Assembly (NCBI GenBank): GCA_034698045.1
Contig: JAQGAU010000137.1
Coordinates: 1-38,464, forward strand
Direction of reading: 5' to 3'
Source: Paramacrobiotus richtersi
Lineage: Eukaryota; Tardigrada; Eutardigrada; Parachela; Macrobiotidae
Length of the DNA: 38,464 bases
The first letter of the stretch is position 1, and each line of letters opens with the position of its first letter. The notes beneath the pieces were generated by a model that saw only the letters and a program-made list of their open reading frames with translations, did not search any database and was not told the DNA's origin. Shown here one piece after another: positions 1 through 10,826 of this stretch. The position numbers and the translations under genes were made by a program.

Positions 1-1711
1 ACTGCGCAGCACTGAACGCCGTATCCACGGGCGGTCGCACACGAATGCCGTCACCAGGCGGATGGCATATCGTCACAATTATCATGATAGTGTTGCAGAA
101 AGCACTTCTGTCCAGCCGGCAAACCACGATCTGCATCGAGTCAGCAGGGACAAGTACTGTTGTGACCCGGTGTATTACTATCAAAGCGCCTAAATTTCCA
201 GATAATCAGCTTTACTATTAATATGCAGACCGCCTTATCAGATTCACAGCATCATATGCTGATTACGCTACAATTAACCAGTGTTTAGGCAGACAAGTGA
301 GCCATGATGACATTGTGTCACTAGGCTCCGGGAAACAACGCTCTCCGGGTCGTGGCCGATATGGTAGCCGTTATTATAGTACGTGTTTGCCGCACATAAT
401 TAAAAAATTCCTCTTTATCAATGCAGGTCATTGAATGCTTTCGCTACACACTACTGCAGTCACGTTAAATGCGACTCGCCAGTCTTCTGAACCTAACTGC
501 ACAACCGACATTACTACCGTCGTATTAACCAGCCGTTTCAATACAGTCCTCGGTTGCCGGTAATTGGCGCAAAGGTGTTTACGTTCATAAAGCGCGAAAA
601 GATCTTCCACGAATGTTTCTGCCAGCTCGCGCGCTTATCGCTTATCTGGTTATGGGAATCCGGTATAGAAATGGTTACTTTATTGTAAATAACGAGCAAT
701 ATCATAATTAGGGACAACGCATCCTGAACAACGCCAGTGAGTTAGACCGCCTTATCAGCTGTGCCTTATTGCTGGTTATGGCACAGTTTTTCACAACGCA
801 AGCGATATCATATTCCAGATAATTTCGTTATTTTCTCCAGTTTACTTTTCAGCATAAGAGTAACTTACATGGTAGCAGGAATCCAACCGAACTCAGCGTA
901 GAGCGAAAATCCCCAAAGTTTCCGGAACTTACGTGCATATGGATGTGGGCAAACATTAATTTTAATTATACTATTAGTGATTGTTCTTCTAATTTTACAC
1001 TTGTAGAATGGAAGTAGTGATACATAATCTTTAATTTTCAAAGTGATTTAACAGTGCAGTTACTAAACATTAGTACTGCAGTAAGTTACTGTTCAAACTC
1101 AAAGACACGAAACACGAAACTTCGAAACCCGAATCTCAAAAACAATAAAACCAACACCATTACTATCTCAGTCTATTTGTCATAGGCGCCTTGGTACGCG
1201 CCAGTGTAACGAACGCGAGCAGTTTTAATTTTTTATTAATTTGTACGCGCAAAACGGTTTTTCTGAGTCCTGGTACAAAGAAACTCTTTGAAAGAATGGC
1301 AACATGTATACGCCAGTCACAATAATGTATTTTGGGCTTTTAGAAATAAATACTGCGGGTAAATTATATTGATGGTTGCAAAACACGCGAGGGACAGTAA
1401 AACATGTAAATACCTGTGAGAAAAATGGCTACGAAATCAACTGCAATGTATAATAACTGTAAACTATTACCGGCAAAGTATGAAAACATCGGACGTTTTG
1501 TATTACCGGTTATGCAGGAATCGACACTTCTTAATCAGCGGACTCTAGTGAATCCCAAACATGTTATGGTCAATGGCAGTTACAAACGATCGATGCTGAA
1601 GTGGGGTAATAATCGAGGTCCGAGGATAGCTGTCAAAATGGTCGTGCCAGTCAAACAAGCGCTCGGGTTTAACCTAACAGGATGGGACATTCGCCATATC
1701 TTGGTGCCGGT
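1..1711. other. Intergenic region with no recognisable gene
   Basis: I see no gene I can support here. The only longer frame is a 99-codon plus-strand one at 1416-1715, which resembles no family I know and overlaps the antisense of the GTPase-like extension of the next gene. The interval about 178-600 is a diverged repeat that recurs at 6170-7955. The 3' untranslated region of the minus-strand kinase gene should fall in the right part of this interval. Confidence 0.5.
178..600 (+). repeat. Diverged direct repeat, copy A
   Basis: This segment matches two parts of the region downstream of the kinase gene. Its left part shares the string GTTTAGGCAG and surrounding sequence with about 6170-6312. 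Its right part shares CTTTTTATCAAT-like, CACTACTG-like and CAGCCGTTTCA blocks, in the same order, with about 7640-7955. The copies differ at many bases and small gaps, so the duplication is old. The IRG-kinase gene lies between copies A and B. Boundaries are approximate because I aligned by eye. Confidence 0.45.
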
Positions 1712-2305
1712 TTAATAACTTAGCATCGACGGGAGTCCCAGGGCAATGTCATTGCGTAGCGTATCAAAATCGTACAAGCTACTTTCATAATTGTCGATGA
1801 AATATACCGGTTGACCGTGCAAATCCATTTTCTCCAGAAAATGTCGTCGAACCTGGCTGAGTACTTCCTGTCGGCTGAGGTATTGCAGTTCCGGTGGTCC
1901 TTTTATTTTTCGTTACAAAACGTCTTCTGTTGTAAAGGTTTTGACCAGAAACACTTGTTTTCCAGTATTACGCAACTTTGTGCAGAAGGCCCTTTTGTCC
2001 TCGAAACGCAGATCCTTGCAGCACACCAAAACAACATGGGTGTCAGGATGGACACAACTGGTTGCTGCGGACGAGAAATCGATACTTTGTTCGTCCAAAG
2101 AACAGACAATGTTGATCTGCATGATTAGTTCCTTTAGATAGTAAACAAGACATGATTTGCCGCTCCCGCGCTCTCCGACTACAACGAGTTTAGTCGGATT
2201 AAAGGTCATGTCTTTGAGTAGAGTCTCTTCGGTTTTTGGCGGCGGCATGCAAAGCTGTTCAAACAGCGTAGAACGTAGAAGCTCAAAATCAAACTTGCTA
2301 GTATC
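1712..2305 (-). pseudogene. In-frame continuation of the IRG-like GTPase tail past stop codons
   Basis: Directly after the TGA at 2306-2308 the same frame stays open for 130 codons to a TAA at 1913-1915, then 66 more codons to a TAA at 1712-1714. The first residues (DTSKFDFELLRSTLF) look like the missing end of GTPase module 2. A third module follows with an intact P-loop GERGSGKS, and its tail after the TAA (PVYFIDNYESSLYDFDTL) is a second version of the same closing motif. So two homologous module ends are each split by a stop, with no frameshift. Recent nonsense mutation, a sequencing or allelic error, stop readthrough or an unseen intron are all possible. I consider decay the most likely. 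Confidence 0.6.
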
Positions 2306-5300
2306 TCAGTTATCAATTAGATAAACCGCCTGCTTTGACAAGGGGGGCGGTAACAATTTTTTAATGTTGGTTCGCAAATTTTCCAAAATCTGTTCCTCCA
2401 GATGTAGGTTTCCGTCTAGTTTCTGGTTTTGTACAGTGTAGGCGCATTTGGTATGGACAAGATACATTCCCCTTGGATGCTTTTTGATAAATTCTTCTGC
2501 GACTTCGTAGTCACTTTCCGAAAAGTATGCATTACTAACGATAATGCAGGACGTGCACCTGCACAGGATATCTAAACTGGAGGCCATGGCAGAAAGATGA
2601 ATTTCCCAAAATTGGACATAATGAGGACTTTTGACGGGATCGAACGAAGAGCTCGTTTTGTGATCATGGATGTGACACTCGAGCGGACCGGTTCTGAACT
2701 GCTGAACACGTGCAGCGCTCTCGTGATCTGAAGTCAGTCCGCGAAAATTATTGATCAAGAATGATTTACCGATGTCCCGGATACCGATGACTGCGATGTC
2801 AGTAAAACGTCCGGGTTCGACCATATCACACTGAAAAACAGATTGGTACAGCTTTCAACAGAAGGGTTACTGGAGGATTCTGCAACTGACTACAAGTACA
2901 CTGACATACCTGGAACAGGGCGCATTTTTTTAGGTCTTCGGCTGTTGGACGCAGTTCTTGATTAAGCTGCAAGCATTCGTTGAGGACAAACCTAACGCTG
3001 CTTTTGAACACATCCGTTTGGTTCATGTCATCAGGAAATTTCGCTTTAATGACCGGCTTCCCACCCTTACCAATGTGCCAATGAATCTGCGCACTTGACT
3101 GCAATTTAGTTCCATTGGGGTCTTTGAATTCTGGCACCTTTCCGGTGAGCATCTCCAGCAACAGACACGCGAAACTCCAAATATCGCATTTTCTGCCGAC
3201 TTTCTCCCCCGGGTCCAAGCGAACCATTTCTGGAGCCATGTACAGAGTCGTTCCCTTTGTCCTACTAATCTCACCCAGTCTAGTCCTTGACTGAACTAGC
3301 TTCTGTGACATACCAAAATCGCATACTTTGATGGTGTTGTTACCGGTGAGAAGAATATTTTCTCCCTTAAGGTCCAAATGCAATATTTTTTTCTCGTGCA
3401 AGTATGCAAGGGCTTCGACAACTTGACGGGAGAAACAGATGACATCGTATTGAGAGAGACCCAGCCGTGCTCGTTCACTCAGCGTTCCACCTTGTGGGAA
3501 ATACGAAGCTCTTATCGTAACAGGAGAAAATTGAATATCGCTGACAGGAACTTACCGTCGCAAAATTCCAGGAAGATGCACAGACTATACTTTTCCATTT
3601 CCACTTGTAAGTCGAGAGCATAGTATTTGATCAAGTTTTCGTGGCTAAGCGCATGGAGGCGACGAAATTCCTCAATAACACTGACTGCACGGAGATTTCC
3701 TACCGACGATCCCTTAGTCTCAAGAATTTTTACGGCTAAATTTCGATTGGCACATATATCACTGCACTTCCATACAGACCCTTCCGCGCCGTGTCCCAGT
3801 TTTCGTCTTCTCTCAATGACATAAACAAAATCAGGCAAAAATGGCTGGAGGCCGAGTTGAATCACTTCGATGTCTAATGGTGAATGATCTGCAATAAAAG
3901 GTGCAGCCACCTGTTCTGTAACTATGCGGAATGGAAGTCGCGCAGTCGCTGTCAAAAGAGGGTTAGAGTTTAATTAGTACGTACAGTACACCCTGCCATT
4001 AAAACATGTCGACGTTCGTGAACTTTACGTATTAGCATAATCTTTACCGTAAGGTAGGGTTCTCAAGAGTTCTTTTGGTGATGTTTCATGAGAATGAACC
4101 GGGAAAGAAAACCCTTAGAAATGGGAATCTTTACGTGAAGAAAACAAATCGTCCTACAAAGCCTAAATTTCTGTAAAGAACGTTTGCCGTTCTTGAAGAA
4201 TGATAAGGAGCTGTAAAAAGCTTCAAGCAGAATTTGGTAATACTGCGGCCTTTAGACAGCTATGCCTTCTCAAGAGCATCGTGCTGCATAAGCATGTGTA
4301 GAAGAAAAGTAAGCTGTAATTCCATATTCGGTGCTGTTACGCTGTCGAAAGCTGGTAAAGAGGAAGCAAATGTCAGAAGTTTACCTGAAAACTTTCTGGA
4401 TCGGCATGGGAATATGAAACAGATTAATTTATCATAAAAAAAGTCCCATATACTCGCGGAAATACACTCCAGTAGACGTGCCAGTTCGACGAAGAAATCT
4501 TTCGATCCAGTGTCCACGGTGCTGCGAAACAAGATTTTGTTGACAGGTCTGAGTACTGTCGCTGCTGGCACCGAAAGCAGTTCTTGGTAATGTGACAAAC
4601 TTTGTGCGTCCATCCCGTACTCTTCCACAATGACACTATATCCTAAGTCTTTTGGCAAGTGCAAATTATTCGGTCGGTCTTCCGTAAACTTCATTTCGAT
4701 TTCAGCATGCATTCTTTCGACTACTGCCTTTATTTCCTGTTTGCAAATTCTGTCTGCATCTATTACGAACTGCAGAGACATCGAGCCCATAATATTATTC
4801 AAGCATCGTAGTGCAGATAAATGTAGACTACAGGATTGCGCTGCGTTAAAATGATTTGGTCCACAAAAGGCTAAATTGTTTGCACAGCAAACCTCCGGTG
4901 CTTGATTTTCTTGTTCCGATCTGATGAACAGTATGCCGAAATCAAAAACAGACTCGATCTTGCTTTCATGTGCAGACTTTTGCGAATTTTGAGCGTTATG
5001 TGCATATTTCATGGCTTTTTCATCTACCCGCTGAAATAATTTCTTTTTCTGGGCCTCCGCGGACGCGCTGATAATATTAATTTCCTTCTCAGAATCCGTC
5101 AACAAACATACAAATTTCCTGGTTGAGTGCCATTTCAAACGTGCAAAGCGAGTACAAGATGCCTTACTTTGTTGCTGCTGCAACTGGAAGAAATTGGACG
5201 GAAACTGTTTTATATTTGTTTTCCAACATCCTCTTTCGCGGTTGGACAGAAGGTCATCATGGTTCCGACATATCAGGAAATGGTCTAGATCCATCTCAAT

Positions 5301-5726
5301 CAGTTTCAGTGCGTCTGCAGCTTGGTCAGCGACTTGTATTGCCAAGTCGTAGAGCAGGGCTTGATTGGACTGATGGACCTCTTCGATGAGATCGTGATCG
5401 ACTGCGTGCAAATAAAACTGGCAGCACCATGACGTTATATGGCTAGATAAACAGGTTCTGATTTTATCAATTAGCGAAGATTTCTCCACTTCAGGTGGTC
5501 CGATAACGGCAATGTTTATTTGATTATCGCTGCGTCGTCTGAAGCACTCACGAAATACAGCTGGATATGTTAGCTTCCCGTCATACTTGTGTTTTTCTCG
5601 AAACCTTGCGACAGCAGCTGCATGGTCATCGGATGCCGTTCTCTCTGGTGGTTCAGAGTTGCTAAGCTTGTATGATTTTCCCTCTCGTAGCTCAGAGTGA
5701 TTCGGTCTTGATTCGTCATTACCCAT
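2306..5726 (-). CDS. IRG-like GTPase / protein kinase fusion protein
   Basis: Four exons join in phase: 5726-4385, 3948-3556, 3490-2910 and 2830-2306 (946 aa). An in-frame TAA lies just upstream of the ATG. The N terminus MGNDES fits the N-myristoylation consensus. Residues about 70-447 form a divergent GTPase-like module whose P-loop (residues 76-83, GPPEVEKS) has Glu where Gly is usual. A kinase domain follows at about 490-770: glycine loop LGHGAEGSVWK, AVK Lys about 521, catalytic HLDLKGEN about 616-623, DFG about 636, APE about 664. The HRD Arg is Leu, so this is a non-RD kinase, most like the MAP3K/STE group. Exon 4 opens a second GTPase with an intact P-loop GIRDIGKS (788-795) and the strand order of immunity-related GTPases (IRG). 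The frame ends at a TGA although homologous sequence continues, so the gene may be longer, recoded or inactivated. Family assignment rests on motifs only. Confidence 0.75.
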
Positions 5727-6169
5727 TTGCCGAAGATATTAGAAGCCACTTTGTGTATCAAAATGTCAACAGTATGCACAAATCAGATGATGTCGCACCG
5801 ACTCGCACGTTGAGATGGCAGCACAGTTTCTTTACGACGACGAGTATCAGTCATAAATCGTTAACGCAGTCGCTTGGACATGGAGCCGAAATTTGTGTGA
5901 TAAATGGGTGTTTGACTGGCAACAAGCAGTTTCCAGTTCAGGACTCGATCAGCCAAAAACAACACTAAATCAGTGCCAGACGGTACACTAATGTTTTTAA
6001 AATAATACATGAACCGCTCTCACAAGGGCGCTGCAGTATATCACATCGTGGTACCTTATGGGATTGTTGCAATATAGACTTCTATTCAACCGGAAAATAA
6101 CGATATTTGTCGAATAAGCTGGAGAAAGTGTTGCGGTAACCGCCGTAATACCCACCAAAACGCATGTTG

Positions 6170-7955
6170 CTCCAGATTATCAGATTCACTAGTGGCTTTG
6201 CCATTGTGAAAACTGCCTTATCAACTAATTGTTTCAGTTTCTGGTTAAAGTACAATTATTCAGCGTTTAGGCAGGCGAGTGAACCATGGTGTGACACATG
6301 ACTATGTTGTCATTTATTGGTCACAGCGATAGCACGCTTCTGATTACGTCCCTGAGCATGCTTTAAATTTCCTTCGGGGAATTCTGGTTCTTCGCACGAA
6401 GGCATTGCAGTTAGATACTTACCAGTATAGCAGCTTCTGTTACCGCTTTTAAGATAAGCAGTCTTTGTATCAGATATCTTTGTATCTTTGTATCGTCTTT
6501 AAGATAAGCAGTCTTTGTATCTTTCACTCGCTTATCAGCGGAAGAGTGATTAACTTAAAACAGGTGATTGTTTGTTCACTCTACTATAACGAAGATATGG
6601 TTCTATAGTGCACGCGAGTTTGCGTGTAGAGACCATCCTACGTTATGTTGGAGGCTGGATACTCTGTACTGGTGTAACATCATATCGATCCTCATGAAAG
6701 GTCATACAACATTATAACACGACAACAGCCCGAGTTCCGGAGTTTTAAAATTTTGCAGAGGCATGCAGTTGTGGCCAACACAAGTGAGAATTCGTGTTGA
6801 CTTGAATTGCTGTATGCCTCCCATACTTTTCGTATAGGTAGATGATCGTTGTCGTGCACTGCGGTGTACAGAGGTTCTCGTGAATGCACGTGTTCGGTAC
6901 TTACATGCAACATTCCTCTAGCGGACTTAGGTACTCATGTACGTACTTCGAGGGCTACAAGTTAACTCACAGCAGACACTAGACAATCAAAATGACAATC
7001 GACCCGACGTACAATGAACTGCTTGGTGCGGATAAACGGATCCGTTCTTTGTGACGACCGAATCTCAGCCACGCAATGACTGCCCTTTCTTTCACCATAT
7101 AAAAACAGTATGTTAAAGAGCTTGCAGTGGTATGCGTGCGACACTTTTCTTAATTCCACAAAACACTCACAGCAGTAATGAAAACATCAATCTTGTTGAA
7201 AATTGCTAAGATACACGGCTAACAATGTTGAATCGCTTCAGACATCGTCGAAGATAAAGGGGAAAACAGAACGCTGATGTGCCCGGTTAAATATGATCGA
7301 CATACGACTACTAGTTAAGGATATCTAGTAGGACCGCTCTCTGAAAGTCAAGGTGTTTTTAGTTGAACGTTTGTTTGCGTGTTTGTGCTATACGTGTACA
7401 GGATATACTTAGTTGAATATACGCATTTCACATTTGTAATTGTGCGTTACGTTGAGTCCAGTGGAGACCGAGGAGCCGCAGGATGCAATCCCAAAGATGG
7501 AAAAATTACAGTGTCGCCACCCGTGCTGAGGTAAACAGTAGTAGCACTTCCTACATTGAGTGTTGCTGTACAGTACAACAACTGTCAGCAGCTGGCGGAG
7601 TAAATTTTTAACAGCGGCACAGACTAACCATCTAGCAGGCATCTTTAGTGTTCACTGTGAACTATCACGCTTCCGGTGGAGCAGATACGGTAACCGTTAC
7701 CTTTTTACCGCCCACAATGCTTATGAGAATCCTTTTTATCAATACAGACGACTGTTTGCGATGATTACAAACTACTGAAATCACGTTTACATGCGACCCT
7801 TCAGAAACTACGCCGCACAATCGCCATATTGTCCTGATTACATACGTCGTTCCGGCGTTTCCGCTTTACTGATGGTGCTGCATAGACAGCGGTCAAACAG
7901 CCGTTTCAGCAATAGTCGGATACCGGTACTCACAGCGTTTGTGTGAATAGCCTCA
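6170..7955 (+). repeat. Diverged direct repeat, copy B, split by about 1.3 kb
   Basis: The two halves, about 6170-6312 and 7640-7955, match the left and right parts of the segment at 178-600 in the same order and orientation. The sequence between them has no counterpart in copy A. Either about 1.3 kb was inserted into B or it was lost from A. The match is patchy, with conserved strings of 8-12 bases separated by substitutions and small gaps. Confidence 0.4.
6448..6521 (+). repeat. 24-bp perfect direct repeat with a TTTGTATC-rich spacer
   Basis: The 24-bp string at 6448-6471 beginning TTTAAGATAAGCAGTC recurs exactly at 6498-6521. The spacer contains further partial copies of its end (ATCTTTGTATC). 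It looks like a local slippage duplication; no function is evident. Confidence 0.7.
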
Positions 7956-7982
7956 CAATCATCTACTGTGGCATTTGCAACC

Positions 7983-10826
7983 ATGTACAGCCTAGTTTTA
8001 AAGTCCTTGCGAATATGGTCGAACAGGATTCGGATAAAAAAGAGCGTTTTTATCATTGATTTCGTATATGTTCCTCTTCTATTATCCACATGCATATCGG
8101 CAGCGGATTTCCCATCAAATTTTTATAACTCCGCGACAAATGATCCCTACGGGAACGAGATTACACCATACAATGGTTATGACAGTAATCCCAACGCGGA
8201 ACAAAGTACGGTTCCAAGTGTATCTGTCGTAACTGAATCCAGCCAAAACAGACCACAATGCGCACAAGCGACAACCTTGACCTTTTGCTTGGATGATGCC
8301 ACGTATCCGAGGTAAACTAAACAAACTAAACTAAGTAATTCTTGACCAAACGAACTGCCTTAACAAGAAGAACACAGCAAGGTGGAAATGTGTAAATGAC
8401 GATTTTGTGAAGCTTTTGTTATATCTTGTGAAATGTCGTAGCGGGGATATTATCAAAGATATCAACAAGAACCTGGGTGCATTCTACAAAATGTACGCCG
8501 AAGTGACCAACCAATCCACCTCCAGTCTGGTAGAAGGCGTCCCGGCCAGCGAAGAAGACAAATACGATTTTGCCTTTTACTACGGAGATCGCGACCGGAC
8601 CAAGGATACGAAGTCGTACGGCGCCGGCGGCAATCCGCCGTTTAGAGCAGACTACTACAAAGACGGCGGATATGTGTGTCCAGCGTAAGAAATCCCTTGG
8701 TGACCTTTGGCAGTATCCTAAGTGTCGCTTTCTTGGCGGTAGGTTCATCGATTACACCGGGTTGTTTCAAGCAACCAACGCCCGAGGAGAATGGCAGTAT
8801 ATCGTTAATATTAAACCGTGGTTGCAAACTGGTAAAAACAGCAGATAAACAAATATGGGAAGATCACGGAATTGAACTGTTTTCCTGTCTTTGTGTAGTT
8901 CGGATAGAACAATGCTTCTACCCGCAATCAGCCTGCAGTTACATGAGTAAAGCCATCCCGACGAGCTGTGTCCAAAAGTACAGCTACCAACGGCTGATTG
9001 CCTACGGTAAATTGCTTTGGATTGTTCAATAGTTATGCCATAAAAAAATATACTTTTAGTAAACAAGTATTAAATAATATTTTGTGCTTATTTTTCTTTA
9101 GAATTATTATTTAATATGATTATTTTTATTTTCTGCAATCATTTTACTTAGTTATTTTCTATTATTTAATTGTTTGTTTTTTTTTAATTCCCCCCATTGT
9201 AACAGCGTGTTGCGCACCAGACAACTACATTTAATTGTTTATTCAATAAAGTCTTTGCAGTTTTATTTGTAGTTTAATATTGTTAGCTATTTGCATCTAG
9301 CTGCTCGTTATGTTTCTTCATTTATGCCTGTCAGCCCACCATGACCATTATCTCTCGTAGAGCCCCATGGGCGGGGTTTCTACATGGACGTCTTCCGGTT
9401 GCCAACCGCCTGCAGCTGCTACATCCGGCGGGCACCGCGCCCGAGCAATCCCATTCCCAGTGCCTCGCTCAACGCGCCGCAGTTTGCGATAGAAGCGACG
9501 CAGAACGTCGCCACCCGGACAGGATTTATTCCGCCTGCGAGTTCACAGAAGGATATGCTCCCGCCGGCGATGGCGGCGGATTCATCCAGCTTTGCACCAT
9601 ATTATGCACCAAAAGGCGGATATAAGGAGCAGAATACGTATTCTGATGCGTGAGTATATTTACAAGATACAATAAAAAAAAACTAAATACATTGCATAAA
9701 AAACAAAACGAAAATACATAAAATACATAAAAAACAATAAAAATTAATAAAAACACAATGGTAAATAAAAATATATAATTCATAAATTAATACAGGCAAG
9801 CCGATTCCATTCTGGTGGAGCGACGCCGTGTCCGCCCCGAACCCCTCTCCCCAGGCGACATGACCGGCGACTCGGAAGTCGACTTCAGCTACCAACCCAA
9901 TAACGCGCCCCCTTGGGAACGCCGCCCCGGCCCGCCGCCGCCCTCGATGATGTCCGCCGGTTCCCGTCCTTCGGGGATGTTCGCTCTTGATGAATACACC
10001 GCCGCCATGGATGCCGAAGCCTCGCGGGCCGACCCTGCCTACTCTCCGGCCCATCCCAACGCCGTGCAGTCCCGACGGGGCCCGGCTAATGGATATGTCC
10101 CCGGGATGCAAAATCCCGGCATGCCGGTAGATGATGATTATATGGGCAACTATGTATTGATTTAAACAACCAACGCATTGTAAAATAAAATTATCAACTT
10201 GGTATTAACAATTTTATTTGCCGCTAAACAACTCCAAAGATGATAATTTGTTAGAAAATCGAATGAAAAAAAGTAAATCCGATAAACATTGTTAGAATTA
10301 TACTGCAACAAGATAATAATCCCTTTAATTAATTAATTCAACGATAAACTTTTTTAAACTATTGTGAACTTATTAAAAAACTGTTTTTAAATGTTATTTT
10401 AAGTTCTTGTCAAATCAGAGTTTCGAATGATTTTAAATTGTTGTTGAAATATTGGTACATTTTCATTGAATAATTATATAATGAATAATTATAATTCTTA
10501 TTAAGATACTTCGTACTTTTTATGTATTAAGAATATCGACAATACTGTTTATGTGACAGGGCGATGGACCCGGTCCCGGTGGTCCAGACGGATTTATGGG
10601 CATGGGTGGAATGCGGCCGAGGATGATGCCCCCTGGGATGATGCTCGGCCCGGTAGCCGGACCCGGACCGTTTGGGCCGCCGGCTAAGACCTTTCGGCCA
10701 ATGGGCGCGCCGCCCTTGACCTTTTATGATTACAATGCCGGTCATATGGGCGGGAGAAGTGGGAGGGCGGATAACAGTACAGCGGCTACGGATAATAGTA
10801 CTGCCGTTGCTACGAACGTCCATTAG
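7983..10826 (+). CDS. spz: Spaetzle-like Toll ligand with long Gly/Pro/Met-rich tail
   Basis: Seven exons join in phase: 7983-8311, 8442-8684, 8743-8831, 8899-9006, 9361-9649, 9796-10153 and 10560-10826 (560 aa). The ATG at 7983 gives a basic start and a hydrophobic stretch ending LLLSTCISA, a probable signal peptide. A pro-region of about 150 residues precedes the cystine-knot cytokine domain (about 187-275), with its signature pieces GGYVCP, TNARGEWQYIVNI, TVRIEQCF, SACSYM, PTSCVQKYSYQRL and FRLPTACSCYI. Spaetzle dimers are cleaved outside the cell and bind Toll receptors. In typical family members the knot is at or near the C terminus; here about 285 further residues follow, Pro/Gly/Met rich and low in Cys. 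The exon 6 donor (TAT|GTATTG) is weak. If it is not used the protein ends at 10165 with a short extra tail. Confidence 0.85.
9245..9250 (+). promoter_or_regulatory. Possible intronic polyadenylation signal in the Spaetzle gene
   Basis: AATAAA lies in intron 4 (9007-9360), about 220 bases after the stop codon that would be reached if the intron were read through, and is followed by a T-rich stretch. Its use would give a shorter product lacking the final CSC of the knot and the whole tail. Such hexamers are common in AT-rich introns, so this is only a possibility. Confidence 0.2.

Larger units (their letters stand above)
5727..7982. other. Intergenic region between the kinase and Spaetzle genes
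   Basis: No coding sequence is recognised. Short frames at 5672-5968, 6692-6913, 7409-7642 and 7560-7778 have no family motif and no splice partners. The interval holds the split copy B of the diverged repeat and a small direct repeat at 6448-6521. The kinase gene (leftwards) and the Spaetzle gene (rightwards) diverge from here, so both promoters should lie in it. I found no convincing core promoter element. Confidence 0.5.

Noticed and set aside
1416-1715. 99-codon plus-strand open frame
   Set aside because: No recognisable motif or splice partner, and it ends at the antisense of the GTPase-like tail; likely chance.
1860-1920. A 54-base intron removing the TAA at 1913
   Set aside because: A GTTTTG donor and a CGACAG acceptor would keep the frame, but the donor is poor and the length is shorter than other introns here. 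Not excluded.
2306-2308. TGA as selenocysteine codon
   Set aside because: The homologous module has Tyr here, no redox motif surrounds it, and I saw no convincing SECIS-type structure downstream by eye.
2275-2330. Intron removing the TGA of the GTPase-kinase gene
   Set aside because: The only GT and AG around the stop would give an intron of about 33 bases, too short, and both flanks align directly with a homologous module.
3512-3955. Separate kinase gene starting at 3955
   Set aside because: That start is TTG inside an intron end. A TTTTGACAG acceptor and the CAG|GTAAAC donor at 4385 join the upstream frame in phase.
10154-10165. Stop at 10165 as the end of the Spaetzle protein
   Set aside because: A GT donor at 10154 and a TGACAG acceptor at 10560 join in phase to another exon of similar Gly/Met/Pro-rich composition. 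Kept only as an alternative.
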